Origin: Planctomyces sp. SH-PL14
GTDB lineage: Bacteria; Planctomycetota; Planctomycetia; Planctomycetales; Planctomycetaceae
Length of the DNA stretch: 64,000 bases
Reading direction: 5' to 3'
Assembly: GCF_001610835.1 (NCBI RefSeq)
Contig: NZ_CP011270.1
Coordinates: forward strand, 3,552,001-3,616,000
Under the pieces are notes generated by a model. It was given only the letters and a program-made list of their open reading frames with translations, was not told the DNA's origin and ran no database searches. Positions 55,601-62,440 of this stretch are shown here, one piece after another (within the stretch, counting starts at the first letter, position 1; every line of letters starts with the position of its first letter). Made by a program: the position numbers and the translations under genes.

Positions 55601-57698
55601 CCGTGATCGTGAACGCGCCGCCGGTGGTCCCGCCGATCCGGAGCGTCCCCGCCAGAACCCGGTCGAGCTCCGCGTTCGAGACGTTGAGCGATGTCCCGGG
55701 ATCGGTCTCGCCGAGAAACACCGCCCGGCTCGCGGTGATCGGGGCGATCGTCACCGTCCCGCCGACGCCGGACTGGAGCGTCTCCTGCAGGTCGAGCGTG
55801 TTGACCGACAGCGTGATGTCCCCGCTCGTGGCGGTCTTTCCCGAGAGGACCATCGTCGTGGCGGAGAGCGAGACCCCCGTCGTCGAGGCGATGTCCTGGA
55901 CCTGCGCGGTGTTGTCGAGCGTGAGCGTCCCGGCCGTGACCGAGATGTCGATGTTGCCGTTTCCGGTCCGCAGGCCGGCGACGCCGTCGACGGTCGAAAT
56001 CGTAAGCGTGTTCGAATCGCGGAAGCTGACATTGCCCGTCGTCGTCGCGATCGCGAGGGAGCCGACGTTGTTGGCGGCGGTCGCCAGCGCGACGTCGCCG
56101 CCGGCCGTGACCGCCAGCGAGTTCTCCGTGAGCGTCCCCGCGGCGGTCTGCGTGACCGTGCCGCCCGAGGTGAGGTGCAGCTGCGTCGTCCCCGACGGCG
56201 CGATGGCGGCCGAGACCACGATCGAGCCGGTCGCGTTGTTTCCGATCTGGATCTGGGCGGCGGTGACGCGGTTGATCTCCGCGCTGGTCAGGCCCAGGAC
56301 TCCCGCGGAGTCGGCGGCGCCGAGATTGATCTGCTGGTTGGCCGAGAACTGCTGGAGGGTCGCGTTCCCGGTCGTCGAGAGCGCCCCGGCCGAGAGGTTG
56401 ATGTTGTTGGAAGCCAGAACCAGCCCACCGGAACCGGCGCTGACGACGACCCCGGCGTTCGTGACCGCCAGGCTACTCGCCGCGGTCAGGCTGATCGCCC
56501 CGGTCCCTGAGGTCGTGAGATCGGAGTTTGCGGTCCCCAGCGTGATCGAGTCCGCCACGACCGCGAGCGAGTGGTTGACGGCCAGCGTGATGGCGGCATT
56601 GTCCGTGAACGCCCCGCCGGTCTGGAGGAGGAGGTTGTTGGAATGGCTGATCGTAGTGGCGATCGTCATCGCCCCCGAGCTCGCGTCGCCGATCAGGACC
56701 TGCGCCGCCGTGACGCGGTCGAGCTCCAAGTCTGTCAGCCCCAGCGGTCCGCCGACCACCGTGTCGTCCGTCCCGATCGTGATCGCCCGGCCGGCGGTGA
56801 GCTGATGCAGCTCGACCTGCCCCGTCGCCGTCAGCGTGCTTCCGAGGTTGAGGTCGATGTCGTTCGCCTCGAACTCCGCATCCACGGTCGTGATGGCGGC
56901 GTTCGACGTGATCGCTCCCGCCGAGACCGTCAGGTCCCCGTCGATGTCGATCGTCCCCGAGAGACTCGCGGTCCCCCAGCCGGTGATGTCGAGGTCCTCG
57001 GCGCCGGCATCATCGACCGCCGTCCCGTTGAACGAGAACGCCCCGCTCCCCGGCCCGATGATCGACAGCGAGCTGTCCCCGGCGAGATCGGCGTCGATGT
57101 CGAGGTTGCCATTGAGCGTGAACTGAGAGGCCTGCCACGTCACGTCCCCGGTGGTGAAGACGTTCCCGTTGAGGTTGACCTGCAGCGACGCATACGAGTC
57201 CTCGGCGAGATTGATCGTCTCCGCCGTGATGGTGACATTGCCCGACGGCCCGGCCACGTTGTCCAGGAGATCGACGGTGTCGCTTCCGGCCCCCCCGTTG
57301 ACCGTCAGCGCGATCCCGGGGAGCAGCGGCGTGATGAGGTGGTCGTTCCCGAGGCTGAACTGGGCGCTGATCCCGGTGACGGACCCCAGGCTCACGGAAT
57401 CGGCCCCGCCGCCAGCCCCGCCGATGGCGACCTTCACTCCCAGGTCGTGGTCGAAAACCGAAAGCTGGTTGAGAGTCGTGTCAAACTGAACCTCGACGTT
57501 GTCGTTGAGATTGGCCCCGCTGTCGTCGGTGATCGTCAGAACCCCGCCCGTCAGCACGGCGGACAAACCGGCGGAAAGGAGACGGCGGTCCTCGAGCGTC
57601 TCGATCGCGAGTTGCGGAAAGGCATCACTCCAACCCGGGCGGCGTGGTCCGAACGCCACACGGTCCAGGGCCGATACAAATCGCTGAATCAGTCTCAT
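43608..57698 (-). CDS. Giant planctomycete surface protein (LEPRxLL-like N-terminus, adhesin-type repeats, LamG domains)
   Basis: A single 4696-residue open frame. Residues 33-43, ETLEDRRLLSA, match the planctomycete LEPRxLL-type N-terminal motif for cell-surface or secreted giants. Most of the protein is filamentous-haemagglutinin-like beta-helix repeats rich in Gly/Ser/Thr/Val. Around residue 1130 is an autotransporter-associated strand repeat (GTNTYTGATTINAGTLLVAG). Two paralogous domains at about 1610-1830 and 2065-2250 share FVVYE, LSDFGL, IRIA and ADPG-type ASF blocks. Two concanavalin-like (LamG) domains lie near 2735-2960 and 3040-3250 (TLSFWVYMDDTTRRN, GTISFWINPEG). A 96-residue tandem repeat spans about 3770-4050. 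The C-terminus is Pro-rich then ends in AWVGRRLRNLGLM. AGGGGAAG precedes the ATG. It probably mediates adhesion or builds an extracellular sheath. Confidence 0.93.
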   Translation of the reverse strand: MRLIQRFVSALDRVAFGPRRPGWSDAFPQLAIETLEDRRLLSAGLSAVLTGGVLTITDDSGANLNDNVEVQFDTTLNQLSVFDHDLGVKVAIGGAGGGADSVSLGSVTGISAQFSLGNDHLITPLLPGIALTVNGGAGSDTVDLLDNVAGPSGNVTITAETINLAEDSYASLQVNLNGNVFTTGDVTWQASQFTLNGNLDIDADLAGDSSLSIIGPGSGAFSFNGTAVDDAGAEDLDITGWGTASLSGTIDIDGDLTVSAGAITSNAAITTVDAEFEANDIDLNLGSTLTATGQVELHQLTAGRAITIGTDDTVVGGPLGLTDLELDRVTAAQVLIGDASSGAMTIATTISHSNNLLLQTGGAFTDNAAITLAVNHSLAVVADSITLGTANSDLTTSGTGAISLTAASSLAVTNAGVVVSAGSGGLVLASNNINLSAGALSTTGNATLQQFSANQQINLGAADSAGVLGLTSAEINRVTAAQIQIGNNATGSIVVSAAIAPSGTTQLHLTSGGTVTQTAAGTLTENSLAVTAGGDVALATAANNVGSLAIATTTGNVSFRDSNTLTISTVDGVAGLRTGNGNIDISVTAGTLTLDNTAQVQDIASTTGVSLSATTMVLSGKTATSGDITLSVNTLDLQETLQSGVGGTVTIAPITASRAVFLGETDPGTSLNVSNAELDRVLAGTLRIGGTTGGAFTITDAITPDNIATLSLTSRAGISTTGSGAITVGNLAISANGAVALGTNANSVTNVAIATTSAGVTFRESNGLTVADVDGVSGISGGPSGAVAVNVDAGLLTVNNTLAAADIRATGALGSVTLTADQMAISGSISSALATTLLTTTANRAIEIGGADSPTVLGLTQTELNLISSAGGLAIGSAATGNISVVSAVDLGAQNLTLTTGGNIAFTTGSLTTTGSATLTTGAAGAITADASGTDLAAGAVSLTAGSGGIGSAADPLRLAATSLTTSTSGNANQFLVEADSVTIATGGLSAGSGTITFVSGTFVLGSSDRINNSTTINVGAAGVFNLSTFNETIFALGVQSGSSSGSLVTSSGSGTLTLLAPGTGGITHTVAGTGAVGATIAGRLALGTGVIRTVTVVDGAASTDLEISAIVSSSGGLTKEGLGTLVLSGTNTYTGATTINAGTLLVAGALANTAVAVNNGATLGGGGAVAGAVTINSGGLVTSTGTLAAVTVNGNGTLAAAGTITGALTVNTGGVVSPAAGGTGKITKTAGNTTLSSGSQFVVNVTGGTTPGTDYDQLAVTSTTATVNLNGATLVVNGSAPIDAGPFVLIDKAGSGTVTGTFAGLAEGDEVLVGGRRYTITYTYNGNDVALLPVTADTSVALVGNDLVITDIGSATNDDLVIRFVNGPGGPGIEITDTSRVLSTSVAGAVGNESSTIYVPFTSFSGQIIVNTGAGTDTLTVDITDAVTLAGGSPRAISYNGGAPTSGSGDSLVLQDTTLTYSSVVHTFGSASSGSVTATTGAATVTIGYSGLEPITDTLSAVNRTFNYGTAQDDVVLDYASVGLSTIDSQNAEVVSFVNPTGSLTINGGSGADNTLTVNLVDAPTADPVFSFAGFTFAETDTPDVVSIVPTGTLDGGYGVVITANAGSPTGAASFPDNPADFDGSLTLGNQLDGLNNNEAKAINLPAGNVGTEVRSAIELSWSGNRTLSNESGDDFVVYEASSNPTGPDAYMVQVYVEDDGNGGGGYWTKWRYEAADSRAAYGGTGNAGAFATGFDLTDFGLGDGATISAIRIATLNASDRIEGEGVETTVGSGTYVGQGFVIVNDNGDTSNVFADPGPLASFTFYGNATFDADPLYVGSLHPLDAPSNTRSDEVTVTGNTIEVKTEGTQRPTITHTGFDELTVDTRGGVDQITVELGTTGLPETITIEGGDPAADDELTIVSAPGEATSITLENNEVSAVYGSTTTTVRVTQIESLVVDLRSTQDDTVTIERNFVLAGSDPQIEVIGDGGGLDQLIVNTESDAPAPDPVEFKANGFTLTNYTINQASTPDVLTNLTGGAAPGAPVPDGDGALVDNGAFATGSSALTFTAVTTGAVFDGTLSVGNLSTQSTTPTTTSRLLNMPGGNQGNSDRSVIQLTWSGGQTLANETGVDFVVYESGSTGVPEGMMVQVHSTTSTENNGWSEWIYIPASDFSASGQAFLTAYDLSDFGLADGETIDAIRIANLIDADRMEDSSGVGVVIPEDGGATSSYRPDPGALASFSQYGASTYDPDPIYVGVLHALEQPPTAGRSDTVVVDGSQVDVRGFIPIHYEDLNRVTVNTGGNSDRIDLTPSTETEIVINAGNPNLPGDPDDPANPGDRLELNLPSESTLTLTDPGTGTLTGAFRNVTITGVESFGLSPQIADDGTPEPVATGLLNVKISADSATGDPGQDLVGDDFVVQRVGSLVEVSVNASGADAGVVFRGDVGLLHSIEVNGSDGDDTLTIDQGGGDAIPSEGLVDGQGIVFNGGAGQDQLSILDAVVESVIHTALSGSAGRIEIDKVNATDGSLRRSTVQYTGLEAPIVDDLDAAHRTFNLTGAADQVQLTDDPKAGYSALLDVGATTFVSVEFRNARETLTVNLGGGDDTLAFFAPDAAYDAVTTFNGGDGADTFYIGNDGSATAGSVDFVTFQLTVNGGRNDADETRFNDRLFINDEADTTGDTFTMTETTIGGEAAPTGGSAANVAGEDSPQADGSILPGEWDSIPAALDTGARPDDTSIVVLRWQFNEAPGSIVTDDASENDYDGSLLDTTQGPQFTTQQNSAQPEGGHFGGALEFDGIDDVATFTGDADFDIGETGTLSFWVYMDDTTRRNTFVQSDSTFPGSGMEFEYRPNGGGEVYAYLNKTDSSDDSLILQSGANSSLTVTSGSWYVIQYTWDYSGGTNQEAHIYLYEYDENTQTLSGGEVEYRAGFGSNELAEWDTPLDTVNALFELGQNRAEDRPFDGKMDDVAFFNTVLSDTELLAIRESSVGDAQGTYANLRDVSQGGSLVAYWSMDNVVGTTVVAGDGGTDITLYVGQVTEGAEIVDGDANPLEPGPVRPGTGETLNYAEFDGDQDTIRTGSPADTSDDVTIDKSQGTISFWINPEGEIVSNTNTAGTSILLEDSGEQFEIGIYWKNDGGDAFSNADLYGHLYFSPNENGSDDTTNVIVSSSQITPGAWTHVTITYDFNAAGGPEAHIYLNGQDDGYLINNLATEWTSVANSTGDLVIGGDASTTPQDQSYEGKLADFTILSTALTADQVQNLYLYGAPGEADVTGTKAQFAWDDSNLYALIQSYPAGPDQANGDFGGVVIDLYDTDGNLLLTVDQNSPYVTTVPGTSGAAAYEIAIPLSALPGFDPAAGDKLEYRLRVIDADTGTFGFDSAQSTFGYETTPVDGTTAIAGTTFGTKSLEFVQTESLFGLGGRMDYSSFADISLKLGSGSDSMTILDDAAVNGNALANAARQLTIDAGGGDDFVTIESVDAGFTPSVSITGGSGADEIRQEANLTLGFVNPDVPIASQGNLIYQAENIFLGNPSSPGGGSLSSRGGTATYDGTTTLLQSVSIDTTGGGLAPAGNNITFTGLLQGATAGGQDLTLASGSVGDILFSGNIGSAELQDVRISSANDVTVQGTVAAQTWTQVSGTGTTTFRDDVTLSGAGGMNVTTNRILVDNAGTTIATVSPGVSSGPVELNAATDITVEGTISTKNALIGLVSLGTITMDISSTLQSTGGNINVEAASTVAIGSLAQILSAGGAISVTSKSANIAVGTGASILAGAGRIVVDAATSVGLAAGVQVANTGSQDILVTARGGSIGLGNSTVVSAGTGRVALTAAGSVVAGTSVQVTNTGTQEIAVTAQTGGVSFGSSSLISSTGGRIVVDAAAGVDIGSSSRVATAGSQDILVTARGGSIGLGNSTVVSAGTGRVALDAAGNVVAGTGVQVTNTGTQEIAVIARTGGISVGSSSLISSTGGRIVIDSAAGVDIGNSSRVATAGSQDLLVTARGGSIGLGNATVVSAGTGRVALDAAGNVVTGTGVQVTNTGTQEIAVTARTGGVLVGASTFIGSTGGRISLDGFTNVDLGVGSLVSTTGAQDASLIARTGSVNLAGSAGVASSTGQVLVDAAANVTMAAGSYLVNFGSQDIGVTARGGSVLMTDGSVIDAAAGRVVVSALGDVGIAFMDSDTLVKVDAVLGQIFDSDVNGGLDIRSASTALTANTGIGNGNPLEIVVTNLAARTNSGDLLLSSQGGGQLNITSVSYTNVFGTQTVAGLTNGSTGANNIEVVHNGKIFVNAGIVSNATYAGGNFGVVRLSTVTATPDPTPGGILGDVELAASLIAPNAMVDIVATGDVFVRDSVPAAGPEVLGRMIQVAAGTGDVAGSTTYGITMDTGTLVTSSTGQVVDVIPRFDNFVAYQVTAQGEAEINFDFGRDQADPLADEQTFTIIIVWGDGTVDVYNRVNPGNESFFHTYTGNPDAGNPAAPIPVTVTVLNDANITFTVAGVEVDVNTQEAVNAVPGDGLQTTIVYDLSIEVPELETPRQIVADAELTTTNVTNGGTTSVDQAPPQEELVNLGGRRIVAQLLGRDGKPLRDQDGNIRQIVFSDEQAAEFLADFPALYRELDSGTFRIFVQEGDGRPLPITVVTLKGGVPDTGRETTQDRPPTSQSGMGGPQGMGDLDGAPAVPPPPPKAELFEDGAGASIPLRPAGEKETLLAWVGRRLRNLGLM
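45560..46400 (-). repeat. 288-bp (96-residue) tandem repeats inside the giant surface gene
   Basis: Near-identical DNA recurs at exactly 288 bp (for example GAACCGGCCGTGGCAACCCG at 45793 and 46081). Each 96-residue unit is two related 48-residue halves (GSQDILVTARGGSIGLGN and GTQEIAVTARTGGVSVGS). About three units are present, flanked by degenerate ones. Confidence 0.88.
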
Positions 57699-58137
57699 GG
57701 CTTCCCCTGAAGCTGCTGTCTCGCCCGAGCACCCTCTGCCCGGCCCCGCACTCTCAGACGATGGTCCTCTGAACTCGCACCACCGCCGCGGCTTATGGCG
57801 ATCCGTCGCCCGCTATCCCTCGACAAACGCCCCCTCGGGAGAGTCCGTTCCCCACCGTGACCGCCGCCGCCCGCACAGCCGCCTCCGAGAAGAAGCACGC
57901 GCAATGCCGTGCCGCCCATTCCACCGTCGCCCCCCGGTCGGAGCAATCGAAACAACCGGAATCGACGAAAAAGTCAGCGAATTCGTCGATCGGAGCGAAT
58001 TTCTCCCGCGTCCGCGGACATTGTCGCTGGCCTGGGCGCAATCGTCGACGCGTAGCGATGCAGCGGAGAGTGCTTCGTGCCGCCTCAGGCCCCTGAAAGT
58101 CCGACCGTTCGGCCGCTCGCCGAGAGTCGCACGCCAT
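57699..58137. other. Intergenic region upstream of the giant gene
   Basis: About 440 bp between the giant-gene start and the coaC stop. Its last bases provide the Shine-Dalgarno of the giant gene (AGGGGAAG). A minus-strand open frame of 114 residues here has no family features and I do not accept it. No repeat element or terminator was recognised. Confidence 0.45.
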
Positions 58138-58683
58138 TCAGAGGACGTGCAGCAGCCGCCGGGCTTCGGCGAGAAGATCCGCGGGCTCAGCCATCCGGCC
58201 GGGACCAATCGCTCCGCAGCTCAGCCAGCCGTCCGCCGGGCCCACGACGGTCGCCCCGTCCGCCCGGAGCTGGGCCACGTTCCGCTGCACCGGGGGTTTG
58301 ACCCACATCTCGTTGTTCATCGCCGGCGCGAGCAGGACCGGGCAGGTGACCGTCAGCGCCGTCAGCGACACGAGGTCATCCGCGTGGCCCTGGGCGAGCT
58401 TCGCCAGCATGTCGGCCGTCGCCGGGGCGATGATGTAGAGATCCGCCTTCCGGCCGAGACCGATGTGCTCGCCGATGAAGTGCTCCGTCGGCTGAAACGT
58501 GTCCGTCCGCACGGGCCGGCCGGTGAGCGCCTCGAAGGTGGTCCGGCCGACGAACTTCTCGGCGGCGGCGGTCATGACGACCGTCACCCCGGCCTTCTGC
58601 TGGACGAGCTTGCTCGCCAGGTCCGCGACCTTATAGGCCGCCACCCCGCCGCAGACGCCGATGAGGATCTCTTTGCCTTGCAT
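58138..58683 (-). CDS. coaC: Phosphopantothenoylcysteine decarboxylase CoaC (stand-alone flavoprotein)
   Basis: Decarboxylates phosphopantothenoylcysteine to phosphopantetheine in coenzyme A synthesis, using FMN. The 181-residue protein is the CoaC half only; most bacteria fuse it to CoaB. Visible motifs are the FMN loop ILIGVCGGVAAYKVADLASK, the active-site region HIGLGRKADLYIIAPATADM, the PAMNNEMW signature that closes over substrate, and SCGAIGPGRMAEP with the catalytic Cys. ATG 58683 overlaps the purF stop (TGATG), so translation is coupled. A separate coaB must exist elsewhere, if the pathway is complete. Confidence 0.92.
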   Translation of the reverse strand: MQGKEILIGVCGGVAAYKVADLASKLVQQKAGVTVVMTAAAEKFVGRTTFEALTGRPVRTDTFQPTEHFIGEHIGLGRKADLYIIAPATADMLAKLAQGHADDLVSLTALTVTCPVLLAPAMNNEMWVKPPVQRNVAQLRADGATVVGPADGWLSCGAIGPGRMAEPADLLAEARRLLHVL

Positions 58684-60287
58684 CACGTCCGGGCCGGCGT
58701 CAGCAGTTCCGTATCCGCCGATTCGACGAGCCGGCCGCCGGTGCAGCCGATCCCCGATGGGAGGCAGTTCTCGAGATTGAGCTGGTACAGCTTGCGGCCG
58801 GCGTCCGTCGGGTACTGCCCCGTGATGCAGGCTTCGCAGAGCGACGAGCCGGGGAGCTGGACCGATTCCGAGATCGCCGACATCGGGAGGTAGCGGAGCG
58901 TATCGGCCCCGAGTTCGGCCGCCATTTCGGCCTCGGCCTCCGGCGTCAGCGTGCCGTTCTTGACGTACTTGGGGGCGAAGAGCTGCGAGACGTCCGACAT
59001 GTCGATCCCGTAGAAGCACGGGGCGATGATCGGCGGGCAGGCGACGCGGACGTGGACTTCCCGGGCTCCGCCGCGTTCGCGGATCTGCGAGATCAGGGTC
59101 CGCATCGTCGTCGAGCGGACGATCGTGTCCTCGACGAGGAACACCCGCCGTCCCTGGAGGACTTCGCGGAGCGGCGTGTACTTGGCCTTCGCCTTGTCGG
59201 CCCGGTTGTTCCCTTCGATGAAGGTCCGGCCGACGTAGCGGTTGCGGATCAGCCCTTCGACGCTGGGGATCCGGAGCTCATAGGCCATCGAGTCGGCGGC
59301 CGCCTTGGCGGTGTCCGGCACGGGGACGACGATCGTCGTCTCGTCGAGCGGGACCTTCTCCTGGTGGGCGAGCTTTTCGCCCAGGACCTTGCGGGTGAGG
59401 TAGACGCTGCGGTCGTCGAGCGTGCTGGCGACGTTGGCGAAGTAGATCCACTCGAAGAAGCAGTGGGCCCGGCGGGGGCTGGGGGCGAACTCCTCGACCC
59501 GCATCTGGCCGTCCTGGATGATGACGGCGTGGCCGGGAAGGAGGCTGTGGATCGACTCCTCCTTGAAGCCCATGTTGGCGAGGGCGACGCTCTCGCTGGC
59601 GGCGACGAACAGGCCGTCTTCTTCGGCGTAGCAGAGGGGTCGGAAGCCGAGGGGGTCGCGGGCGACGAACATCCCGCCGAGGGCGTCGAGGTAGACGATG
59701 TTATAGGAGCCGTCGAGCTTTACGCTCAGGTTCCGCAGCAGGGAGACGTAGTCGGGCTTCGACTGCCGGGAGATTTCCTGCCCGATGAGGTGCATCAGGG
59801 TTTCGGTGTCGGTCTCGCGGGCCAGATGAAAATCCCCCTGCGAGAGGATTTCCTTGCGGAGGTCGAGGTAGTTGGCGAGCTGGCCGTTGAAGCCGAAGGA
59901 GAACCACTTCCGTTTTTCGATGTGGTGTCGTTCGAAGGGTTGGGCGTAGCTCTTGTCGTCCTTGCCGCAGGTGGCGTAGCGGACGTGGCCGATGGCGGCG
60001 ATCCCCTCGTTTTCCTTCATGATCGCCTCCGCCTTGGCCGTGTGGTTGAGGCGGAAGACTTCGGTCACCGTCCCCACGTTGCGGTGGGTGTCGATGATCT
60101 GAGCGCGGGCGGGGTTGAAGGAGGTCATCCCGGCGGCGAGCTGGCCGCGGTTCTGGATGTCCAGAAGGATGCGTGGGATGAGACGTGAGACAACGTTCCG
60201 TCCCCCCTTGGGAGCGAGCGTGCTCGTCTCGCGCGTGGGAAGGTGGTAGACAGCGGCAACGCCGCACTCGTGAAAGAGGTCTGCCAT
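58683..60287 (-). CDS. purF: Amidophosphoribosyltransferase PurF-like, with propeptide and 4Fe-4S-type cysteines
   Basis: First committed step of purine synthesis: glutamine ammonia is moved to PRPP to give phosphoribosylamine. The 534-residue protein starts MADLFHE followed by Cys8 in ECGVAAVY, the N-terminal nucleophile exposed after removal of a short propeptide. GHVRYATCG is the glutamine-domain motif, [13 protein letters not shown] the PRPP loop near 380. Four Cys at the positions used for the 4Fe-4S cluster in the Bacillus-type enzyme appear conserved ([35 protein letters not shown]). The glutamine domain looks longer than usual, with extra sequence after the first strand. The start at 60287 is set by the propeptide; longer frames enter the repeat element. 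Confidence 0.9.
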   Translation of the reverse strand: MADLFHECGVAAVYHLPTRETSTLAPKGGRNVVSRLIPRILLDIQNRGQLAAGMTSFNPARAQIIDTHRNVGTVTEVFRLNHTAKAEAIMKENEGIAAIGHVRYATCGKDDKSYAQPFERHHIEKRKWFSFGFNGQLANYLDLRKEILSQGDFHLARETDTETLMHLIGQEISRQSKPDYVSLLRNLSVKLDGSYNIVYLDALGGMFVARDPLGFRPLCYAEEDGLFVAASESVALANMGFKEESIHSLLPGHAVIIQDGQMRVEEFAPSPRRAHCFFEWIYFANVASTLDDRSVYLTRKVLGEKLAHQEKVPLDETTIVVPVPDTAKAAADSMAYELRIPSVEGLIRNRYVGRTFIEGNNRADKAKAKYTPLREVLQGRRVFLVEDTIVRSTTMRTLISQIRERGGAREVHVRVACPPIIAPCFYGIDMSDVSQLFAPKYVKNGTLTPEAEAEMAAELGADTLRYLPMSAISESVQLPGSSLCEACITGQYPTDAGRKLYQLNLENCLPSGIGCTGGRLVESADTELLTPART

Positions 60288-60550
60288 CAGGTTCGGGTCT
60301 CGCGGGAACCGAGACGAGCGGAGGACGGGGCGGGCGGGGGGGCGACCACCATGATACCCCTGTGGACCCTGAATACCAGCAGAGAGTCCCGGGTTCCGGG
60401 ATGGTGCGGAGGGTGGTTTCCGCACCTGCTGCGGGTGTCGCGGGTTGCGCCGATTGGGTGGTGCGGGGCCGTTGCCAACTGTGGGACGCGGGGTGTTTGG
60501 AAAGTTGGCGGAGTTGACCGGTCGAAGGCGGGTTTGCCGCCGCCCGGACC

Positions 60551-60879
60551 CCGTCCTTGCCGGCACGGCTGGGCTCGCTCAAACCCATCGGGCGACGGCA
60601 GCCTGGGGTCAAGGGGGCCACGCCCCCTTGCCGCCGGAGGCATTTTCGTTGAGGAACCGTGGCACACAACGGACGACCGCTTTGGGGATTCGGCGTTGAG
60701 AACTCCCCGCTCGCCCTGACATCCGCGCGGAATAGATCAGGGGCATCCGACGCCGCGTCCGCGTTTGGGCACGCCCTCCTTCAGAAATCGCCCGATGGCC
60801 AGGCCTCCGGCGGGCAAGAGGGGCCAAGAAAACAACACAGGCCCCTCTGCACTCCCCACCAGGGTGCCCCCGGCCCCGG
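60551..60879 (+). repeat. Multi-hairpin intergenic element, copy 8 in the list (near complete)
   Basis: Reference orientation, between the purF start and the stop of the next gene (13 bp away). Left hairpin short loop; right hairpin has the long loop CCAAGAAAACAACACAGG (about 60824-60842) in the same direction as copy 1. The middle palindromes are more degenerate here. Confidence 0.9.
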
Positions 60880-60892
60880 TTCTTGCCCCGGA

Positions 60893-62440
60893 CTACTGGC
60901 CGCCCTTCCCACGCAAACTGATGATCTTCGAAACACGCGGCGGCGACGTCTCCAAACGCTTCCCCTCGAACTCCACCGAAATCCCCTCCACCTTATACGT
61001 CCACCACTCCTTCACCCCCGCACCCGAAATCATCCGCACCAGCTCGTCCGGCTCACTGCCCAACGCCGACTTCACATGCCGCGGCAACATCCCCACCATC
61101 ACCCGCCCCCCCTGCACCGCCTCATAAAACGGGTCCGCACTCGGCGGCGGAACATCCTCCTTGGGAATCCACCGCCCCTCGTGCTGCACATAACCCAGCT
61201 TCCGGAACCGATCCGCCACAATCCCCAGGTTCGGGGCCGCCCGCTCCGCATCCTGGTAGTACTTCACCGCCGACACCCGGTCGTCCAGAAGCGCCAGCGA
61301 TTCATCCCCCAACTCGATCAGGCCGTTCACCCCGTCCTTCATCAGACGCCGCTCACGCGAGGCAAGCCACAGCCGCCGGAGCTCCTTCCCCCGGGCATCC
61401 ATCACCTCGTCCAGCCCCTTGGCAAACGCCAGCATCTCCTGCCGCGGCATCGTCCCCGCCGTCTTCAGGCGGAACGCAATCTCCTTGTCCCGGTACTGCC
61501 GCGCCTCCATCGCCAGTTCCGGCACCTGCGCCAGCTTCCCCGCGATCTCGACTCCGTTCCGCCCCTGCGGATCGGCATCCCGCTCGATCCAGTCACGATA
61601 AACGTCGACGTACAGCGCCCGGTGCAGCTTGGGACGCAGGTTCGGATTGACCGTCCGGTAGGTCTCGACCGCGTTCGCCCGGTACTGCTCGCGAAGCGCC
61701 GCGTCCTCGGCCGCCAGCGGAACCTCGGAACCCGCCAGATCCCGCCCGATGCGGCTCAGCACGTCGGCCAGGTTCCCCTTCGGGACCTTGAGCGTCTGCT
61801 CGTACTCGGTCCGGAACGCCTCGTGGGTCATCCGCATCCGCAGGTCCGCGCTCAGCTTCCAGCGGTCGACCTTGGCCAGCAGAGCCCGGATCCCCTTGGT
61901 GTCGCGGGGCATGAGCTGCCCGTACTCCGTCTCCAGTCCGTTCTGATAGAGGTCGCGCGCCTGCTCGCGAAGCTCCGCGTCGTCATACTTCGCCGCCCGG
62001 GCCATCCCCCACTCAGCCACTTCATACCACTGCTCGGGCTTCGTCGTGTTCAGCTTCGACCGCCGCTCCCGGAGCAGTTCCTGGTCGCTCGGCAGGGGCT
62101 TGAGCTCCCGGACGATGAAGTAGTAGCGGTCGTTCCCCGCTTCCTTCAGGATCGTCCCGACCACCTCGTACCGGTTCGTCTTGGGATCGCGGGTCAGGAC
62201 CGTCTCGGAACGGAACTGCAGGTCGCTCCCCAGCACCGTCAGCAGCCGGGGGCCGAACAGCTTGACCCGGACCTCGACCCGGAAATCGGTCCCGAGGAGC
62301 TTGGGCCAGTTGTCCTTGATGGCCATCAGGTCCTCGGTCCCCATCAGCTCGACGGCCCGCGCTGCCGAGGGGACCGCCAGGGAGACCACGACGGCGAGAA
62401 GCAGCGGACGCCACGCCGCGGGGACCAGTCTGCGGTTCAT
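60893..62440 (-). CDS. Secreted hypothetical protein
   Basis: A 515-residue protein with a signal peptide (LLLAVVVSLAVPSAARA). The mature part is largely alpha-helical with charged residues (REQARDLYQNGLETEYGQL, ETYRTVNPNLRPKLHRALYV), and near the C-terminus has GYVQHEGRWIPKEDVPPP, a short motif often found in exported planctomycete TPR-like proteins where the residue count of the processed string is stated. No enzyme motif is present. Its ATG overlaps the stop of the upstream gene in ATGA, so it is translationally coupled to the zinc-ribbon membrane protein and probably works with it. Confidence 0.72.
   Translation of the reverse strand: MNRRLVPAAWRPLLLAVVVSLAVPSAARAVELMGTEDLMAIKDNWPKLLGTDFRVEVRVKLFGPRLLTVLGSDLQFRSETVLTRDPKTNRYEVVGTILKEAGNDRYYFIVRELKPLPSDQELLRERRSKLNTTKPEQWYEVAEWGMARAAKYDDAELREQARDLYQNGLETEYGQLMPRDTKGIRALLAKVDRWKLSADLRMRMTHEAFRTEYEQTLKVPKGNLADVLSRIGRDLAGSEVPLAAEDAALREQYRANAVETYRTVNPNLRPKLHRALYVDVYRDWIERDADPQGRNGVEIAGKLAQVPELAMEARQYRDKEIAFRLKTAGTMPRQEMLAFAKGLDEVMDARGKELRRLWLASRERRLMKDGVNGLIELGDESLALLDDRVSAVKYYQDAERAAPNLGIVADRFRKLGYVQHEGRWIPKEDVPPPSADPFYEAVQGGRVMVGMLPRHVKSALGSEPDELVRMISGAGVKEWWTYKVEGISVEFEGKRLETSPPRVSKIISLRGKGGQ

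Noticed and set aside
53298-56805. Further plus-strand frames of 1070 and 834 residues opposite the giant gene
   Set aside because: Same reason: antisense shadows of the Gly/Thr/Val-rich repeats.
57793-58137. A 114-residue minus-strand frame between the giant gene and coaC
   Set aside because: No signal, domain or ribosome site, and odd Cys/Arg composition; several overlapping frames are equally open.
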